From: Streptomyces albireticuli
GTDB taxonomy: Bacteria; Actinomycetota; Actinomycetes; Streptomycetales; Streptomycetaceae
NCBI RefSeq assembly: GCF_021228125.1
Contig: NZ_JAJQQS010000010.1
Coordinates: 1-64,000, forward strand
Reading direction: 5' to 3'
Length of the DNA: 64,000 bases
The notes beneath the pieces are model-generated. The model did no database searches and was not told the origin of the DNA. It worked only from the letters and a program-made list of their open reading frames with translations. A program made the position numbers and the translations under genes. This document shows, in pieces, positions 50,789 to 59,283 of the stretch. Position 1 is the stretch's first letter; every line of letters starts with the position of its first letter.

Positions 50789-51952
50789 CTACGCAGCCAT
50801 CTCCTGTCGCATCCGGCCCAGCGCCTCGCCCGCGGTGACCCGGATGTCCGGCAGCCGCTGGCCGGCGGCGCGCATCATGCGCTGCACTTGGTGCGGCAGT
50901 CGCTGCACCACCGCTTCGCCCAGCGCCACGTCCAGGGCCTCAGCTGCCCCCGCGCGGTCCCCGCCGATGAGACGGACCTGGGCGACGGTGACCAGCTCGA
51001 TCACCCGCCACTGCGGCGCCACCCTGGTCGTGAGAGCCGGCCGTTCCTCGACGAGCCGTATCGCCGCCGGTGCGCGGCCCGTGGCCAGGAGTCCGCGCAG
51101 GCGGATCTCGTGCAGCGAGTAGGGGTTGAACAGCGAGGTGTGTGCGGCCCGATCGAGAAGACTGTCGGTCTCGCGCATCACCGTGTCGAACAGGTTTCGG
51201 TCTCCGATGGCCCCGGCGGCACGGGCCAGGAGCGGCAGGACGGCGGCGCGGTCGTCGAACGTGGGCGCGATGGCGGCAGCGTGGCGCAGGCGTTCGACAG
51301 CGGCACCGGTGAGGCGGGCCTTGCGCAGTTCGTTGCCGTGCATGCGCAGGATGCCGGAGAGCAGGGCAGGATCGTCGCCGAGGTGACCGGCCGCTTCCAG
51401 GCTGCGGGCGGTCCAGCGGGCCGCGGTGGCCAGGCGCTCCTCGGGGAGCACGTTGCCGAGGGCGACGCCGAGGCCAACGCGGGCGCGGGCAAGAAGCCGT
51501 ACGACGTCACGTTCGCTGTGCCCGTCTTCGACGCGGGCTTCGAGTCGTGCGACGAGCGGCCAGAGTTCGGCGACGGCTTCGGAAGCGTGGCCGGACTGGC
51601 GGGCGATCTCGGCGAGCCGTACGGTCGACTCCCCGAACTGCACCATGGCCCGGTGGTCGGTGTCGGCGACGTCGGTCACGCCGAGGACGTGCGGTGGCAG
51701 GCCGAGCCGCTCCGCGATGCGGCGGCGAGAGCCGACGTCGTCCAGCGGGCGTTTGCCGAGTTCCAGGGCCGAGACGTACGTCTTGTCGTAGCCCAGGACC
51801 TCGCCGAGCTCGGTCTGGTTGAGCTGGTGCACGGCCCGGTGGAACCGCAAGATCGCCCCCAGGTCATGGCTGGCGAGGACGGCCTCGGCTTGCGGGGTTG
51901 CCCAGTGCCAGACCACATGGCGGGCGGCAGGGCGGGGCGCCGGCGGCATCAT
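50789..51952 (-). CDS. XRE-family regulator with TPR-like C-terminus, copy 2
   Basis: 387 residues. The XRE HTH (LGAILRFHRAVHQLNQTELG EVLGYDKTYVSALELGKR) precedes TPR-like helical repeats (ARRWTARSLEAAGHLGDDPA; LRGLLATGRAPAAIRLVEER). It is 21 bases downstream of the Nudix gene on the same strand. It is distinct from copy 1 in HTH and length. The likely operator lies in the Nudix/dioxygenase divergent region. Confidence 0.88.
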   Translation of the reverse strand: MMPPAPRPAARHVVWHWATPQAEAVLASHDLGAILRFHRAVHQLNQTELGEVLGYDKTYVSALELGKRPLDDVGSRRRIAERLGLPPHVLGVTDVADTDHRAMVQFGESTVRLAEIARQSGHASEAVAELWPLVARLEARVEDGHSERDVVRLLARARVGLGVALGNVLPEERLATAARWTARSLEAAGHLGDDPALLSGILRMHGNELRKARLTGAAVERLRHAAAIAPTFDDRAAVLPLLARAAGAIGDRNLFDTVMRETDSLLDRAAHTSLFNPYSLHEIRLRGLLATGRAPAAIRLVEERPALTTRVAPQWRVIELVTVAQVRLIGGDRAGAAEALDVALGEAVVQRLPHQVQRMMRAAGQRLPDIRVTAGEALGRMRQEMAA

Positions 51953-51973
51953 GTCGCTCTCTCCGGCAGCCGG

Positions 51974-52393
51974 TCAGCGCTGCCGCTGTCCATACCAGGT
52001 GGCGATGGCGCGCTTGTAGCCGTCGGGCATGTTCAGTCCCGGGACCTCGTCGGCTGTGAAGAGGCCGATGCTCTTGTGCTCATGGCTGACGACCGGCGCG
52101 CGATCCGGGGTGAGCACCGTGCAGCCGTACGTCACGATCAGCACGCGCCGGCCAGGGATCGGCTCGTAGACCCACACGCCGCCGTCGATGAGCGGCCCGG
52201 TCTTGACCTCCCAGCCGGTCTCCTCCAGAAGCTCCCGCTCGACCGTCGTCTCCGGACTGTCGTCGTGGTGTTCGAGGCGGCCGCCCGGCAGCTCCCACTC
52301 CGCGCGTTCGTTCTTGAGCAGCAGCACGCGCTGGTGGATGTCGAGGGCGACGGCCTTGACGGAAACGGGCCAGGTCGGGGGCGTGTAGGTCAT
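51974..52393 (-). CDS. Nudix hydrolase
   Basis: 139 residues with a complete Nudix box (GGRLEHHDDSPETTVERELL EETGW), which coordinates metal for cleavage of nucleoside diphosphate-X compounds. The preceding part (VKAVALDIHQRVLLLKNERA) is the typical first strands. ATG 52393 fits this domain start. It begins a minus-strand unit with XRE-TPR copy 2 and is divergent from the oxygenase gene. In the context of a possible nucleotide pathway it could recycle nucleoside diphosphate sugars or be housekeeping. Confidence 0.92.
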   Translation of the reverse strand: MTYTPPTWPVSVKAVALDIHQRVLLLKNERAEWELPGGRLEHHDDSPETTVERELLEETGWEVKTGPLIDGGVWVYEPIPGRRVLIVTYGCTVLTPDRAPVVSHEHKSIGLFTADEVPGLNMPDGYKRAIATWYGQRQR

Positions 52394-52473
52394 CGCTGTC
52401 CTTCGTACGTCGCCGGTCCTTGGGGCCTGCGGAACATAGCACGCGCCCGACAACCCGCCACGCCTATAAGCGA

Positions 52474-52491
52474 ATTGTCCGAGTCGACAAT
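52474..52491. promoter_or_regulatory. ATTGTC-N6-GACAAT operator candidate
   Basis: Perfect six-base arms ATTGTC (52474-52479) and GACAAT (52486-52491), spaced by six, lie in the 168-base divergent interval between the Nudix-XRE unit and the oxygenase gene. A TATAAG-like hexamer at 52465-52470 nearby may be a -10 element. XRE-TPR copy 2 is the natural candidate binder. Confidence 0.5.
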
Positions 52492-52561
52492 CCGTCGCTG
52501 TACCACGCCACCGGTCCGAGTCGACCCTGGCCGCACCGTCCCCGAGGAGAGGATCGCACTG

Positions 52562-53356
52562 ATGCGCGAGGCCAAGCCGCACACGGCCCACTACGTCGAC
52601 GTTCAGTCGTCGCGGGCCGAAGAGGCGGTCCACGAGCGGTTACGCGTCACCGGGATGGTCACCCTCACCGGCTTCACCTCCCGAACCGTCGTTCGCGAGT
52701 TCGCCTCCCGAATCATGGACATCACTCCTCACCGCGACAGTGACCCCGACGGGCTGACCACCCTCCGCGACACCCGCCGCCACATACACCTTGCCGGATA
52801 CGGGGGTTTCGGCAACGGCGAACTCGCCCCGCACACCGAGCGCTCCGGCGTCCCCGAGCCGCCCCGGCTCATGCTCCTGGTCTGCGGCACCCCCGCCCAC
52901 AACGGCGGCGACTGCCTGCTCACCGACGGCCGAGCGGTCTACACGGACATCGCGGCACGCCACCGCGAGGCCATCGTCGCGCTGGGCAAGGAGCGCACGG
53001 CGTTCTTCGGCGGCGGAGACGGCCACGCGACGCAGGTGTTCACCGAGCACCCCGATGGCCGGGTGTCCGTGCGGCTCAGGCTCGACGGCCTCGCCCGCTT
53101 CAGCCCCATCGTGCAGAGCTACCTGCCGGATCTCCGAAGCGCGCTCACCACCTACCAGATTCGCCTTCCGCTGGACGCCGGCCAGGGCTACCTGATCGAC
53201 AACGGGCGCTGGCTCCACGCCCGCGAATCCTTCACCGGCAGCCGCCTGTGCTGGCGCGTCCTCGGCGAGCCCCGTTTCCGTCTCCTCCGCGGCTTCGCGC
53301 CCGCCTCGCGATCCGCCACGAAGCCGGCCGCATCCGGGCGGGTGGTCGTGTCATGA
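52562..53356 (+). CDS. TauD/TfdA-like Fe(II)/2-oxoglutarate oxygenase
   Basis: 264 residues. The likely iron ligands are His and Glu of APHTERSGVPEP and the distal His of NGRWLHARESFTGSRLCWRV, with the 2-oxoglutarate-binding Arg following. GYGGFGNGELAPHTE and CGTPAHNGGDCLLTD match the TauD family (clavaminate-synthase-like). These enzymes hydroxylate or otherwise oxidise small molecules or amino acids. ATG 52562 follows GAGGAGAGG; the very long frame upstream is antisense to other genes. Overlapping stop-start pairs join it to the next two small genes. Confidence 0.88.
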   Translation: MREAKPHTAHYVDVQSSRAEEAVHERLRVTGMVTLTGFTSRTVVREFASRIMDITPHRDSDPDGLTTLRDTRRHIHLAGYGGFGNGELAPHTERSGVPEPPRLMLLVCGTPAHNGGDCLLTDGRAVYTDIAARHREAIVALGKERTAFFGGGDGHATQVFTEHPDGRVSVRLRLDGLARFSPIVQSYLPDLRSALTTYQIRLPLDAGQGYLIDNGRWLHARESFTGSRLCWRVLGEPRFRLLRGFAPASRSATKPAASGRVVVS

Positions 53357-53772
53357 GAACGCTCAAGACAGCCGCCGGTCGCCGACTGCGCGCTACCCGC
53401 CAGGGCGCTTCCCCAGCCAGGCAGGCCCATTGCCCCATCGGTGTCGACGACATCATGAGTACGGTCCGCGTCACCCTCGACAGGCTGCCGCCGACTGCCA
53501 TCGTCGAGCACCTGCTGCTGCGCCTGCGCGGTCACATCCAGCTGCTGCTGCCCGAGATCGAGGCCAAGGGCTGGGCACGGTACGGCCAGGAGGACCAGAT
53601 CCGCCTCATGACCGCCTCCGTGCGAGACAGGTTCAACAACGAGCCGAAGACCGGCCCCGCGGTCGTGCGCTGCGTGTACGCCCAAGAGCTCGCCCACATC
53701 TGTCGCGACCTCCTCGCTCTCGCGCTCGCCGAACCGGGCTTCGAGCAGCCCTACCCGGCGGCTGCTTCATGA
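53353..53772 (+). CDS. DUF6415-like small helical protein
   Basis: 139 residues. The central part (LPPTAIVEHLLLRLRGHIQL LLPEIEA) and the helical C-terminus (VVRCVYAQELAHICRDLLAL) resemble DUF6415, a family attached to natural-product and regulatory loci in Streptomyces. Function is unknown. ATG 53353 overlaps the oxygenase stop, and its own stop is overlapped by the next gene. An internal ATG at 53455 could also start the conserved part. Confidence 0.6.
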   Translation: MRTLKTAAGRRLRATRQGASPARQAHCPIGVDDIMSTVRVTLDRLPPTAIVEHLLLRLRGHIQLLLPEIEAKGWARYGQEDQIRLMTASVRDRFNNEPKTGPAVVRCVYAQELAHICRDLLALALAEPGFEQPYPAAAS

Positions 53773-53963
53773 GCGACCACGCACAGCCTCGACGCCGCCT
53801 CGCCTGGTACGACCCCGTCGGCACCGTGTGCAAGTGGACGTACGGGGTCGGCGTCGTCGCCACGCTGGGGCTGCTCGGGCAGCTCGTCCGGCTCGAACAC
53901 CACCACAACGCCGTCCCGAGTACACCGCCTGCCAGCGTGCCCGATCTACCGCCCGAGGAATGA
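53769..53963 (+). CDS. Small single-helix membrane protein
   Basis: 64 residues with one membrane helix (WTYGVGVVATLGLLGQLV) and a Pro/Glu-rich tail. ATG 53769 overlaps the preceding stop (ATGA). No family recognised. Coupling with the oxygenase and DUF6415-like genes suggests co-expression. Confidence 0.65.
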   Translation: MSDHAQPRRRLAWYDPVGTVCKWTYGVGVVATLGLLGQLVRLEHHHNAVPSTPPASVPDLPPEE

Positions 53964-54053
53964 CCGCCCACGCGTCGCTCTCACCGACATCCAAAGGCTC
54001 GGCACGCCCTTTCGAACCACGGCACTCCCACCCCGGACTCCAGGGAGAAGAAC

Positions 54054-54764
54054 ATGGCCTCGACACCTCGCCCCGCGATACGGAGCCCTCACACCGATCC
54101 GGCGCGCCGCGACGGACAGCGCTCGCTGCTCCTCGACCTCGACGGAGTCCTGCTCGACACACGACCGGTGATGCAGAAGGCGTGGCGCGCGGTCCAGCAG
54201 CACCACCGCATCGATGTGCCGTTCGAACAGTACGAGCAGCACTTGGGCCGCCCGTTCAACGACATCATGAGGCGCCTGGCCGTGACCGATGCCGAGGCGG
54301 TGCATCAGACGTACTCGGAAGCGTCGAAGGCCGTCACCCATCTCGCTCGGCCGTTCGAGGGCATGAAAGAAGTACTCCACACCCTCGTCGCCCGCGGGTG
54401 GCTCCTCGGTGTCGTCACGTCCAAGCCACTGGATCGCGCGGCCCCGCTGCTGGCACAGCTCGGGTGCCCGTTCGGCTCGGTTCGCGCAGCCGGCGGACCT
54501 GGCCGCAGCAAGCCGGCCCCCGATCCCCTGCTGCTCGCGCTCGTCGATCTCTGTGCTGATCCGGCGGAAGCAACTTTCGTGGGCGACATGGCGGTCGACC
54601 ATGAAGCGGCGCGCCGAGCTGGAGTCGCCTACGTCCACGCGGCCTGGGGCTACGGCTCTCCCGGTGCCCCGGTCCCTCCGACCGCGCGCGCTCCGAAGGA
54701 TCTCCTCCAGTTCCTCGGTGAAGGCCGGCACTCCGGGCCCTTCCTCGAAGGAAGCCTGCTGTGA
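54054..54764 (+). CDS. HAD-superfamily phosphatase
   Basis: 236 residues. Motif I LLLDLDGVLLDTRPV, motif II VVTSKPLDRA, the Lys of GRSKPAPDPLL and motif IV FVGDMAVDHEAARRAG are in order, with a helical cap between I and II (subclass I, phosphoglycolate-phosphatase-like). It would remove phosphate from a small metabolite or nucleotide. First gene of the main biosynthetic-type operon; its stop overlaps the next start (GTGA). ATG 54054 lies soon after a GGGAGAAG site. Confidence 0.9.
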   Translation: MASTPRPAIRSPHTDPARRDGQRSLLLDLDGVLLDTRPVMQKAWRAVQQHHRIDVPFEQYEQHLGRPFNDIMRRLAVTDAEAVHQTYSEASKAVTHLARPFEGMKEVLHTLVARGWLLGVVTSKPLDRAAPLLAQLGCPFGSVRAAGGPGRSKPAPDPLLLALVDLCADPAEATFVGDMAVDHEAARRAGVAYVHAAWGYGSPGAPVPPTARAPKDLLQFLGEGRHSGPFLEGSLL

Positions 54765-56545
54765 ACCCGGACGATGCGGGCCCCCTCGTTCTCGCCCAGG
54801 TGCGGACGGACGAGGCGTGCCAGTGGGCGCTCGTCACGGAAGACGCCCTGCCGGACCAGCGGACGGCGGCGCGTATCGCCACAACGGCTCTCGATGCTGT
54901 GCCCACCGGTCGAGAGGAGTTGAACTCCCACGTCCAGGCCGTGATGGCTGAGCTGGAGGCGTACAGCGCCCAGCGGGCTCTGACGCCCGGTGGGGCCTCG
55001 TGGCTGCACGTGCAGCACGTTCCGGTGCGCCGCCTCGTAGGTCGGCTTGTGCGCAAGCTGCTTGCCCTGAGCGCGTGGGAGCCGTTCGCGCAAAAACCCG
55101 GCTGCATCATCCCCGCTGCGGGCGAAGCACTGATCGGTACGCGTGAGACAAGCTCCCGTGAGTACCGCCTCTACACCGTCGCCTGGTCCGGCATCGCCTA
55201 CCTCCTGGATGCGCCGGCTCCCGGCGATCCGAGGCGGTCCGCTCAGCTCCAACAGCTCGCGGTCTCCCGCGCGGAGGTTTCGCCCGTGCCCAGCCCGGTG
55301 CCTTCGACACTGCCACAGTCGGAGGTTGTGGCGTTGTCGTGGTCGTCCCGCCATGCCGAGACCCTCCTGCCGGTGCTGAAAGAGCTGGCCCGCGGCGGCC
55401 ACCCCAGTGTCCTGGTCGATCTGGGCACGGACGCCGCGGACCGATGCCCGGAGCCGGCGACCCCGTCCATCCGCCTGTGCCCGGCGTCGGCCGGCCTCCT
55501 CTCCCCCGCCGGTACGGTCTCCGGCCTCGTCTTCACCGACGAGAGCCCTGCCGAGACAATCCGTGTCCGCGAGCTGGCCGTGCGACTGGACCGGCTGGAG
55601 CGCCTTGCTGCCTCCGTCGTCGAGACGAGCGGCGGCAGCACCCAGCCGTCGTGGCGCGCGGTGCTCCGCGCCGAGACCTGGCTGGACGGCGTGTTCGCGT
55701 CCACCCGGCCGCACACCGTCCTGCTCTGCAACGACACCAGCCCGCTGGGGGCACTCGGGGTCCACGCTGCCGAACGGCTCGGCATCACGACGGTCTACGT
55801 CCAGCACGGGGCTTGGACCCCGCAGTCGGTGGCGTGGCCGGCCCTGCACAGCCGTCACATCGTCGTCATGGGCGAACGGGACGTCGCGCCCGCGAGGGCC
55901 TGGGCACGGCACCCGGACGCCGAGATCCACGTCCTGGGGCAACCGCGGTTCGATGCCCTTGCCGAAATCGATCAAGAGCAGCAGCGTTGCTACCTCGACG
56001 AACTTCTGGCGGCCCGCGTGGACCGCTGCCCGGAGAAGATCGCGGTATGGGCCTGTCAGCCTTTCGGCCCCGGCCTTCTCCGCGCCCAGGGAAGCCTCGT
56101 CCTGGAGGGCCTGCGGAAGGCCGAGGGGGATTGGGGCCTGATCATCGCACCCCACCCTGCGCAGACCGCTGGCTCCTTCGGCCTCTTCCTCGAAAGGGCA
56201 AGCAGGCTGCCGGTGGCGGCTGCCGATCCAGGAGTCGGTGCCCGCGGGTGCCTGGCCGGCGCCGACGCGGTCCTGAGCGCCTACTCCACCTGCGGCATCG
56301 AGGCTGTGCTGCTGAACATCCCCGTTCTCGAACTTGCTCATCCCGGCGGGCGGACGTTGGGCCTCGCCGACCATGGCCTCGCCCAGCGCTGCAGCTCGGC
56401 GGACGACATCGCCAACGCACTGAGCACACCACCCCAATCGCAGGGTTCGCGCGGGGCCACCGATGCGGTGTGCCACTGGCACGGCACCAGCGCCCGCGAC
56501 ATCGCCCGCCTCGTCGTCGACCGGTCTCGGACCGGCCCGGCGTAG
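54761..56545 (+). CDS. GT-B-fold protein resembling glycosyl- or glycerolphosphotransferases
   Basis: 594 residues. The C-terminal half has features of GT-B transferases and UDP-GlcNAc 2-epimerase-like proteins: VLLCNDTSPLGALGVHAAER, TVYVQHGAW, VLGQPRFDALAE, LIIAPHPAQ, and DAVLSAYSTCGIEAVLLNIP. The N-terminal 200 residues match nothing I know. The acceptor and donor are unknown. It is translationally coupled to the HAD gene and followed by the thymidylate-synthase homologue after 62 bases. It may attach a sugar or polyol phosphate to the cluster's product. Confidence 0.6.
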   Translation: MNPDDAGPLVLAQVRTDEACQWALVTEDALPDQRTAARIATTALDAVPTGREELNSHVQAVMAELEAYSAQRALTPGGASWLHVQHVPVRRLVGRLVRKLLALSAWEPFAQKPGCIIPAAGEALIGTRETSSREYRLYTVAWSGIAYLLDAPAPGDPRRSAQLQQLAVSRAEVSPVPSPVPSTLPQSEVVALSWSSRHAETLLPVLKELARGGHPSVLVDLGTDAADRCPEPATPSIRLCPASAGLLSPAGTVSGLVFTDESPAETIRVRELAVRLDRLERLAASVVETSGGSTQPSWRAVLRAETWLDGVFASTRPHTVLLCNDTSPLGALGVHAAERLGITTVYVQHGAWTPQSVAWPALHSRHIVVMGERDVAPARAWARHPDAEIHVLGQPRFDALAEIDQEQQRCYLDELLAARVDRCPEKIAVWACQPFGPGLLRAQGSLVLEGLRKAEGDWGLIIAPHPAQTAGSFGLFLERASRLPVAAADPGVGARGCLAGADAVLSAYSTCGIEAVLLNIPVLELAHPGGRTLGLADHGLAQRCSSADDIANALSTPPQSQGSRGATDAVCHWHGTSARDIARLVVDRSRTGPA

Positions 56546-56607
56546 CCACGTTCACCACCGTGCTGGGGCGTTGGTCCCGGCGAATCGCAAGGTGAGGAGA
56601 CGCAACC

Positions 56608-57558
56608 ATGACGCATCTGACCGCCGACAGCATTGCCGAACTCTTCGTTGGAGCCGTGGCCTTGACCAAGAACGGCGACAAAGTCAGCCCTCGTGGCATG
56701 GCCACCCGCGAGGTCCTCAACGTCACCATGCGGCTGACCCAGCCCAGGGCGCGGCTGCTGTGCGCTCCGCCGGCCCGGATCATCAACCCGGCCTTCGCCG
56801 TGGCCGAGACGGTCTGGTACCTGTCCGGAACCGATGCTCCGTGGATCCACGAGTTCAACGGACGGCTGCGCCACTACGCCGACGACGGCGTTCTCAAGGG
56901 TGCGTACGGGCCCCGGATGCGCAACTGGGCTGGGAGGATCGACCAGCTCCAGAGGGTCGTCGAGATCCTCAAGGATGACCCCGATTCCCGCCGGGCCCTG
57001 ATCCAGCTCTACGACCCGGCGCAGGATGCCGCCGGCCACAAGGACGTCCCGTGCACCCTCGGTTTCCGCTTCCACCTGCGCGCCGGCCGCCTGCACATGA
57101 CGACGAGCATGCGCGGCCAGGATGTGTGGATCGGCCTGCCGTACGACCTGTTCTTCTACACCACGCTGCACGAGCTGGTCGCCGGATGGCTGGATGCCGA
57201 ACTCGGGGAGTACCACCACCAGGTCGGCTCCTTGCACGTCTACGAACGTGACCTCGAGCAAGCCGACGGCCTGACCGACGTCAACGCGAGCCAGGTCATG
57301 CCCGCCCTGGCCACCCCATGGGAGGGCTTCGACAAACTGCTCGACCGCGTCGAAGCCGGAGACGAGACCGGGCATCCCACCTGGGGCTCCATGGCCGCAA
57401 CGATGCGCAGCTACCGCCTGTGGAAGGACGGGGCGCGCCAGGAGGCACAACGCATCGCAACGACCGTCGACGGACCGCTCGGCGAGGCGCTGATCCACTG
57501 GTACGGCGAACTGAACCGCCGCGCCGGTGCCTCTGTCCCGTCCGCAGCGGAAGGGTGA
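56608..57558 (+). CDS. Thymidylate-synthase-family pyrimidine C5-modifying enzyme, predicted cytosine-specific
   Basis: 316 residues. Alignment by spacing to E. coli ThyA gives Cys149 (C146), Arg169 (R166), Asp172 (D169), Asp180 (N177), His210 (H207) and Tyr212 (Y209), all intervals identical. The nucleophile, phosphate-binding Arg and general fold residues are kept, but the Asn that reads uracil is Asp (GLPYDLFFY). In T4 dCMP hydroxymethylase and the CMP hydroxymethylase MilA an Asp at this place selects cytosine. The enzyme is therefore predicted to act on CMP or dCMP, adding hydroxymethyl (or methyl) at C5 with methylene-tetrahydrofolate. It lies in the middle of the operon with a carbamoyltransferase six bases downstream. 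Confidence 0.88.
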   Translation: MTHLTADSIAELFVGAVALTKNGDKVSPRGMATREVLNVTMRLTQPRARLLCAPPARIINPAFAVAETVWYLSGTDAPWIHEFNGRLRHYADDGVLKGAYGPRMRNWAGRIDQLQRVVEILKDDPDSRRALIQLYDPAQDAAGHKDVPCTLGFRFHLRAGRLHMTTSMRGQDVWIGLPYDLFFYTTLHELVAGWLDAELGEYHHQVGSLHVYERDLEQADGLTDVNASQVMPALATPWEGFDKLLDRVEAGDETGHPTWGSMAATMRSYRLWKDGARQEAQRIATTVDGPLGEALIHWYGELNRRAGASVPSAAEG

Positions 57559-57564
57559 GCCGCG

Positions 57565-59283
57565 ATGGATCAGGTACCCGCCGTCGTCCTCGGCCTGTGC
57601 TCCTTCACACACGACTCGGCCGCAGCCCTCCTGGTGAACGGCGAGCTGGTCGGCTTCATCGAAGAGGAACGTCTCTCCGGCAAGAAGCACACCCCGGAAT
57701 ACCCCCACCACGCGATCGCCTGGCTCCTCGGCCGGGCCGGCCTCGCGCCGGCCGACGTGGACGCCGTCGCGTACAACTTCCAGCCCGTCCGCTACTTAGC
57801 CGAGGTCCCCGCCTCGGCGCGTCTGCTGCTGTCGAGCGCGACCCGCTCGCAAGCCCTGCCGCGCGCCACCGGGTTCGCCAAGGTCGCCGTACGCACCCAG
57901 CGCCGCCTCCAATACCTGCGGCGGCAATTCCCCCGCGCCCGCGTCGTCCCGGTACTGCATCACCGCGCTCATCAACTGATCGCCTTCGCGGCCTCGGGAT
58001 GGAGTGAGGCGGCCGTCCTCGTCGTGGACAGCGTCGGGGAACGGCAGACCACCACCATCGCCCACGGCCGCCATGCCGAACGCCCGTGCATCCGCTCCCT
58101 GGAGGAGATCTGCGATCCGGCCTCTCTCGGCTACGTGTACGGGGCCGTCACCGAACATCTCGGCTGGCGACGCGGAGATGAGGAAGGCACCGTGATGGCG
58201 CTCGCGGCCCTCGGCGACGCCGCCCGGTTCCGGCCCGTCTTCGCCCGCGCGCTCCGCACCACCGCCACCGGCTTCGTCGTGGACCCGGCCTACTTCCCCC
58301 CACGGGTGCTCCACTCCGGCTACCCCCGGATCTCGCCCCTCTTCACCACCGATACTTGCCCGCCGCGAAACCCAGGAGAGCAGCCCCAGCCGGTCCACCA
58401 GGACCTCGCCGCAGCGCTCCAGGAACGCACCGAGCAGGTCATGCTCCACCTGGCCCGCCGCGCTCACCGGGTCACCGGGTCACGGAGGCTGTGCGTAGGC
58501 GGGGGCGTGGCCACGAACTGCGTCAGTATCGGGCGGATCATCGAGGAAGGGGTCTTCGATGAGGTCTTCGTCCCGCCCGCGCCGGGCGACGCCGGCACCG
58601 CGATCGGCGCCGCGGTCGCCATGCACACGGATACCGGCAGTCGGCAGCCTATCGAAGGGGTCGCCCGGGCCTGCTACCTCGGCCCGTCCTACCCGCAGCC
58701 GCACCTGGACCTCACCCGGTGGCCGGGCCTGAAGCAGAAGACCCTGGGCGCAGAAGCCGCGGAATTCCTCGCCGACCAGCTGGCCCACGGGATGATCGTC
58801 GGCGTGTTCCAGGGACGCGTCGAGGCCGGCCCCCGCGCCTTGGGAAACCGGTCGATCCTCGCCTCCCCACTGGAGGACGGCGTCGTGGAACGGCTCAACG
58901 CCACGGTGAAATTCCGGGAGCCGTTCCGCCCGTTCGCCCCGATCACCCTCGCCGAGAGGGCCGGGGAGTTCTTCACCCTCGGCCAGGACGCCCCGTACAT
59001 GTCGATGGCCTCCCGGGTCACCCCCAAGGCCCGCGAGCAGATCCCCACCGTCGTCCATGCCAACGGAACCTCCCGGCTCCAGACCGTCACCGCACAGCAG
59101 AACCCCTTCGTTCACGACGTTCTTCAGGCGTTCGGGCGCCGCACCGGCGTCCCCGTGCTGATCAACACGTCGCTCAACGTCAAGGGCAAGCCCATCTGCG
59201 GAACCCCGGACATGGCGCTCGACTGCCTCGCGACCTCCGGGCTGGACGCACTGCTCCTGGAAGGCCGGTGGATCACCAAATGA
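57565..59283 (+). CDS. O-carbamoyltransferase (NodU/CmcH/TobZ family)
   Basis: 572 residues. The Kae1-like N-terminal half (LGLCSFTHDSAAALLVNGEL; IEEERLSGKKHTPEYP; VPVLHHRAHQLIAFAASGW) makes carbamoyl-adenylate. The YrdC-like C-terminal half (FQGRVEAGPRALGNRSILAS; VKFREPFRPFAPITL; LINTSLNVKGKPICGTPDMA) transfers it. TobZ, PolO and CmcH show that such enzymes carbamoylate hydroxyls on antibiotics or nucleoside side chains. Here a 5-hydroxymethyl group made by the upstream enzyme, or a sugar hydroxyl, could be the acceptor (inference). Start ATG 57565; the stop overlaps the next gene. Confidence 0.93.
   Translation: MDQVPAVVLGLCSFTHDSAAALLVNGELVGFIEEERLSGKKHTPEYPHHAIAWLLGRAGLAPADVDAVAYNFQPVRYLAEVPASARLLLSSATRSQALPRATGFAKVAVRTQRRLQYLRRQFPRARVVPVLHHRAHQLIAFAASGWSEAAVLVVDSVGERQTTTIAHGRHAERPCIRSLEEICDPASLGYVYGAVTEHLGWRRGDEEGTVMALAALGDAARFRPVFARALRTTATGFVVDPAYFPPRVLHSGYPRISPLFTTDTCPPRNPGEQPQPVHQDLAAALQERTEQVMLHLARRAHRVTGSRRLCVGGGVATNCVSIGRIIEEGVFDEVFVPPAPGDAGTAIGAAVAMHTDTGSRQPIEGVARACYLGPSYPQPHLDLTRWPGLKQKTLGAEAAEFLADQLAHGMIVGVFQGRVEAGPRALGNRSILASPLEDGVVERLNATVKFREPFRPFAPITLAERAGEFFTLGQDAPYMSMASRVTPKAREQIPTVVHANGTSRLQTVTAQQNPFVHDVLQAFGRRTGVPVLINTSLNVKGKPICGTPDMALDCLATSGLDALLLEGRWITK

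Noticed and set aside
50453..53356. 967-codon plus-strand frame ending in the oxygenase
   Set aside because: The first 700 codons are antisense to the XRE-TPR and Nudix genes. The oxygenase starts at 52562 with its own ribosome site.
56608..57558. Calling this gene the cell's normal thyA
   Set aside because: The uracil-reading Asn is Asp, and it lies within a specialised operon, so the usual dTMP role is unlikely.
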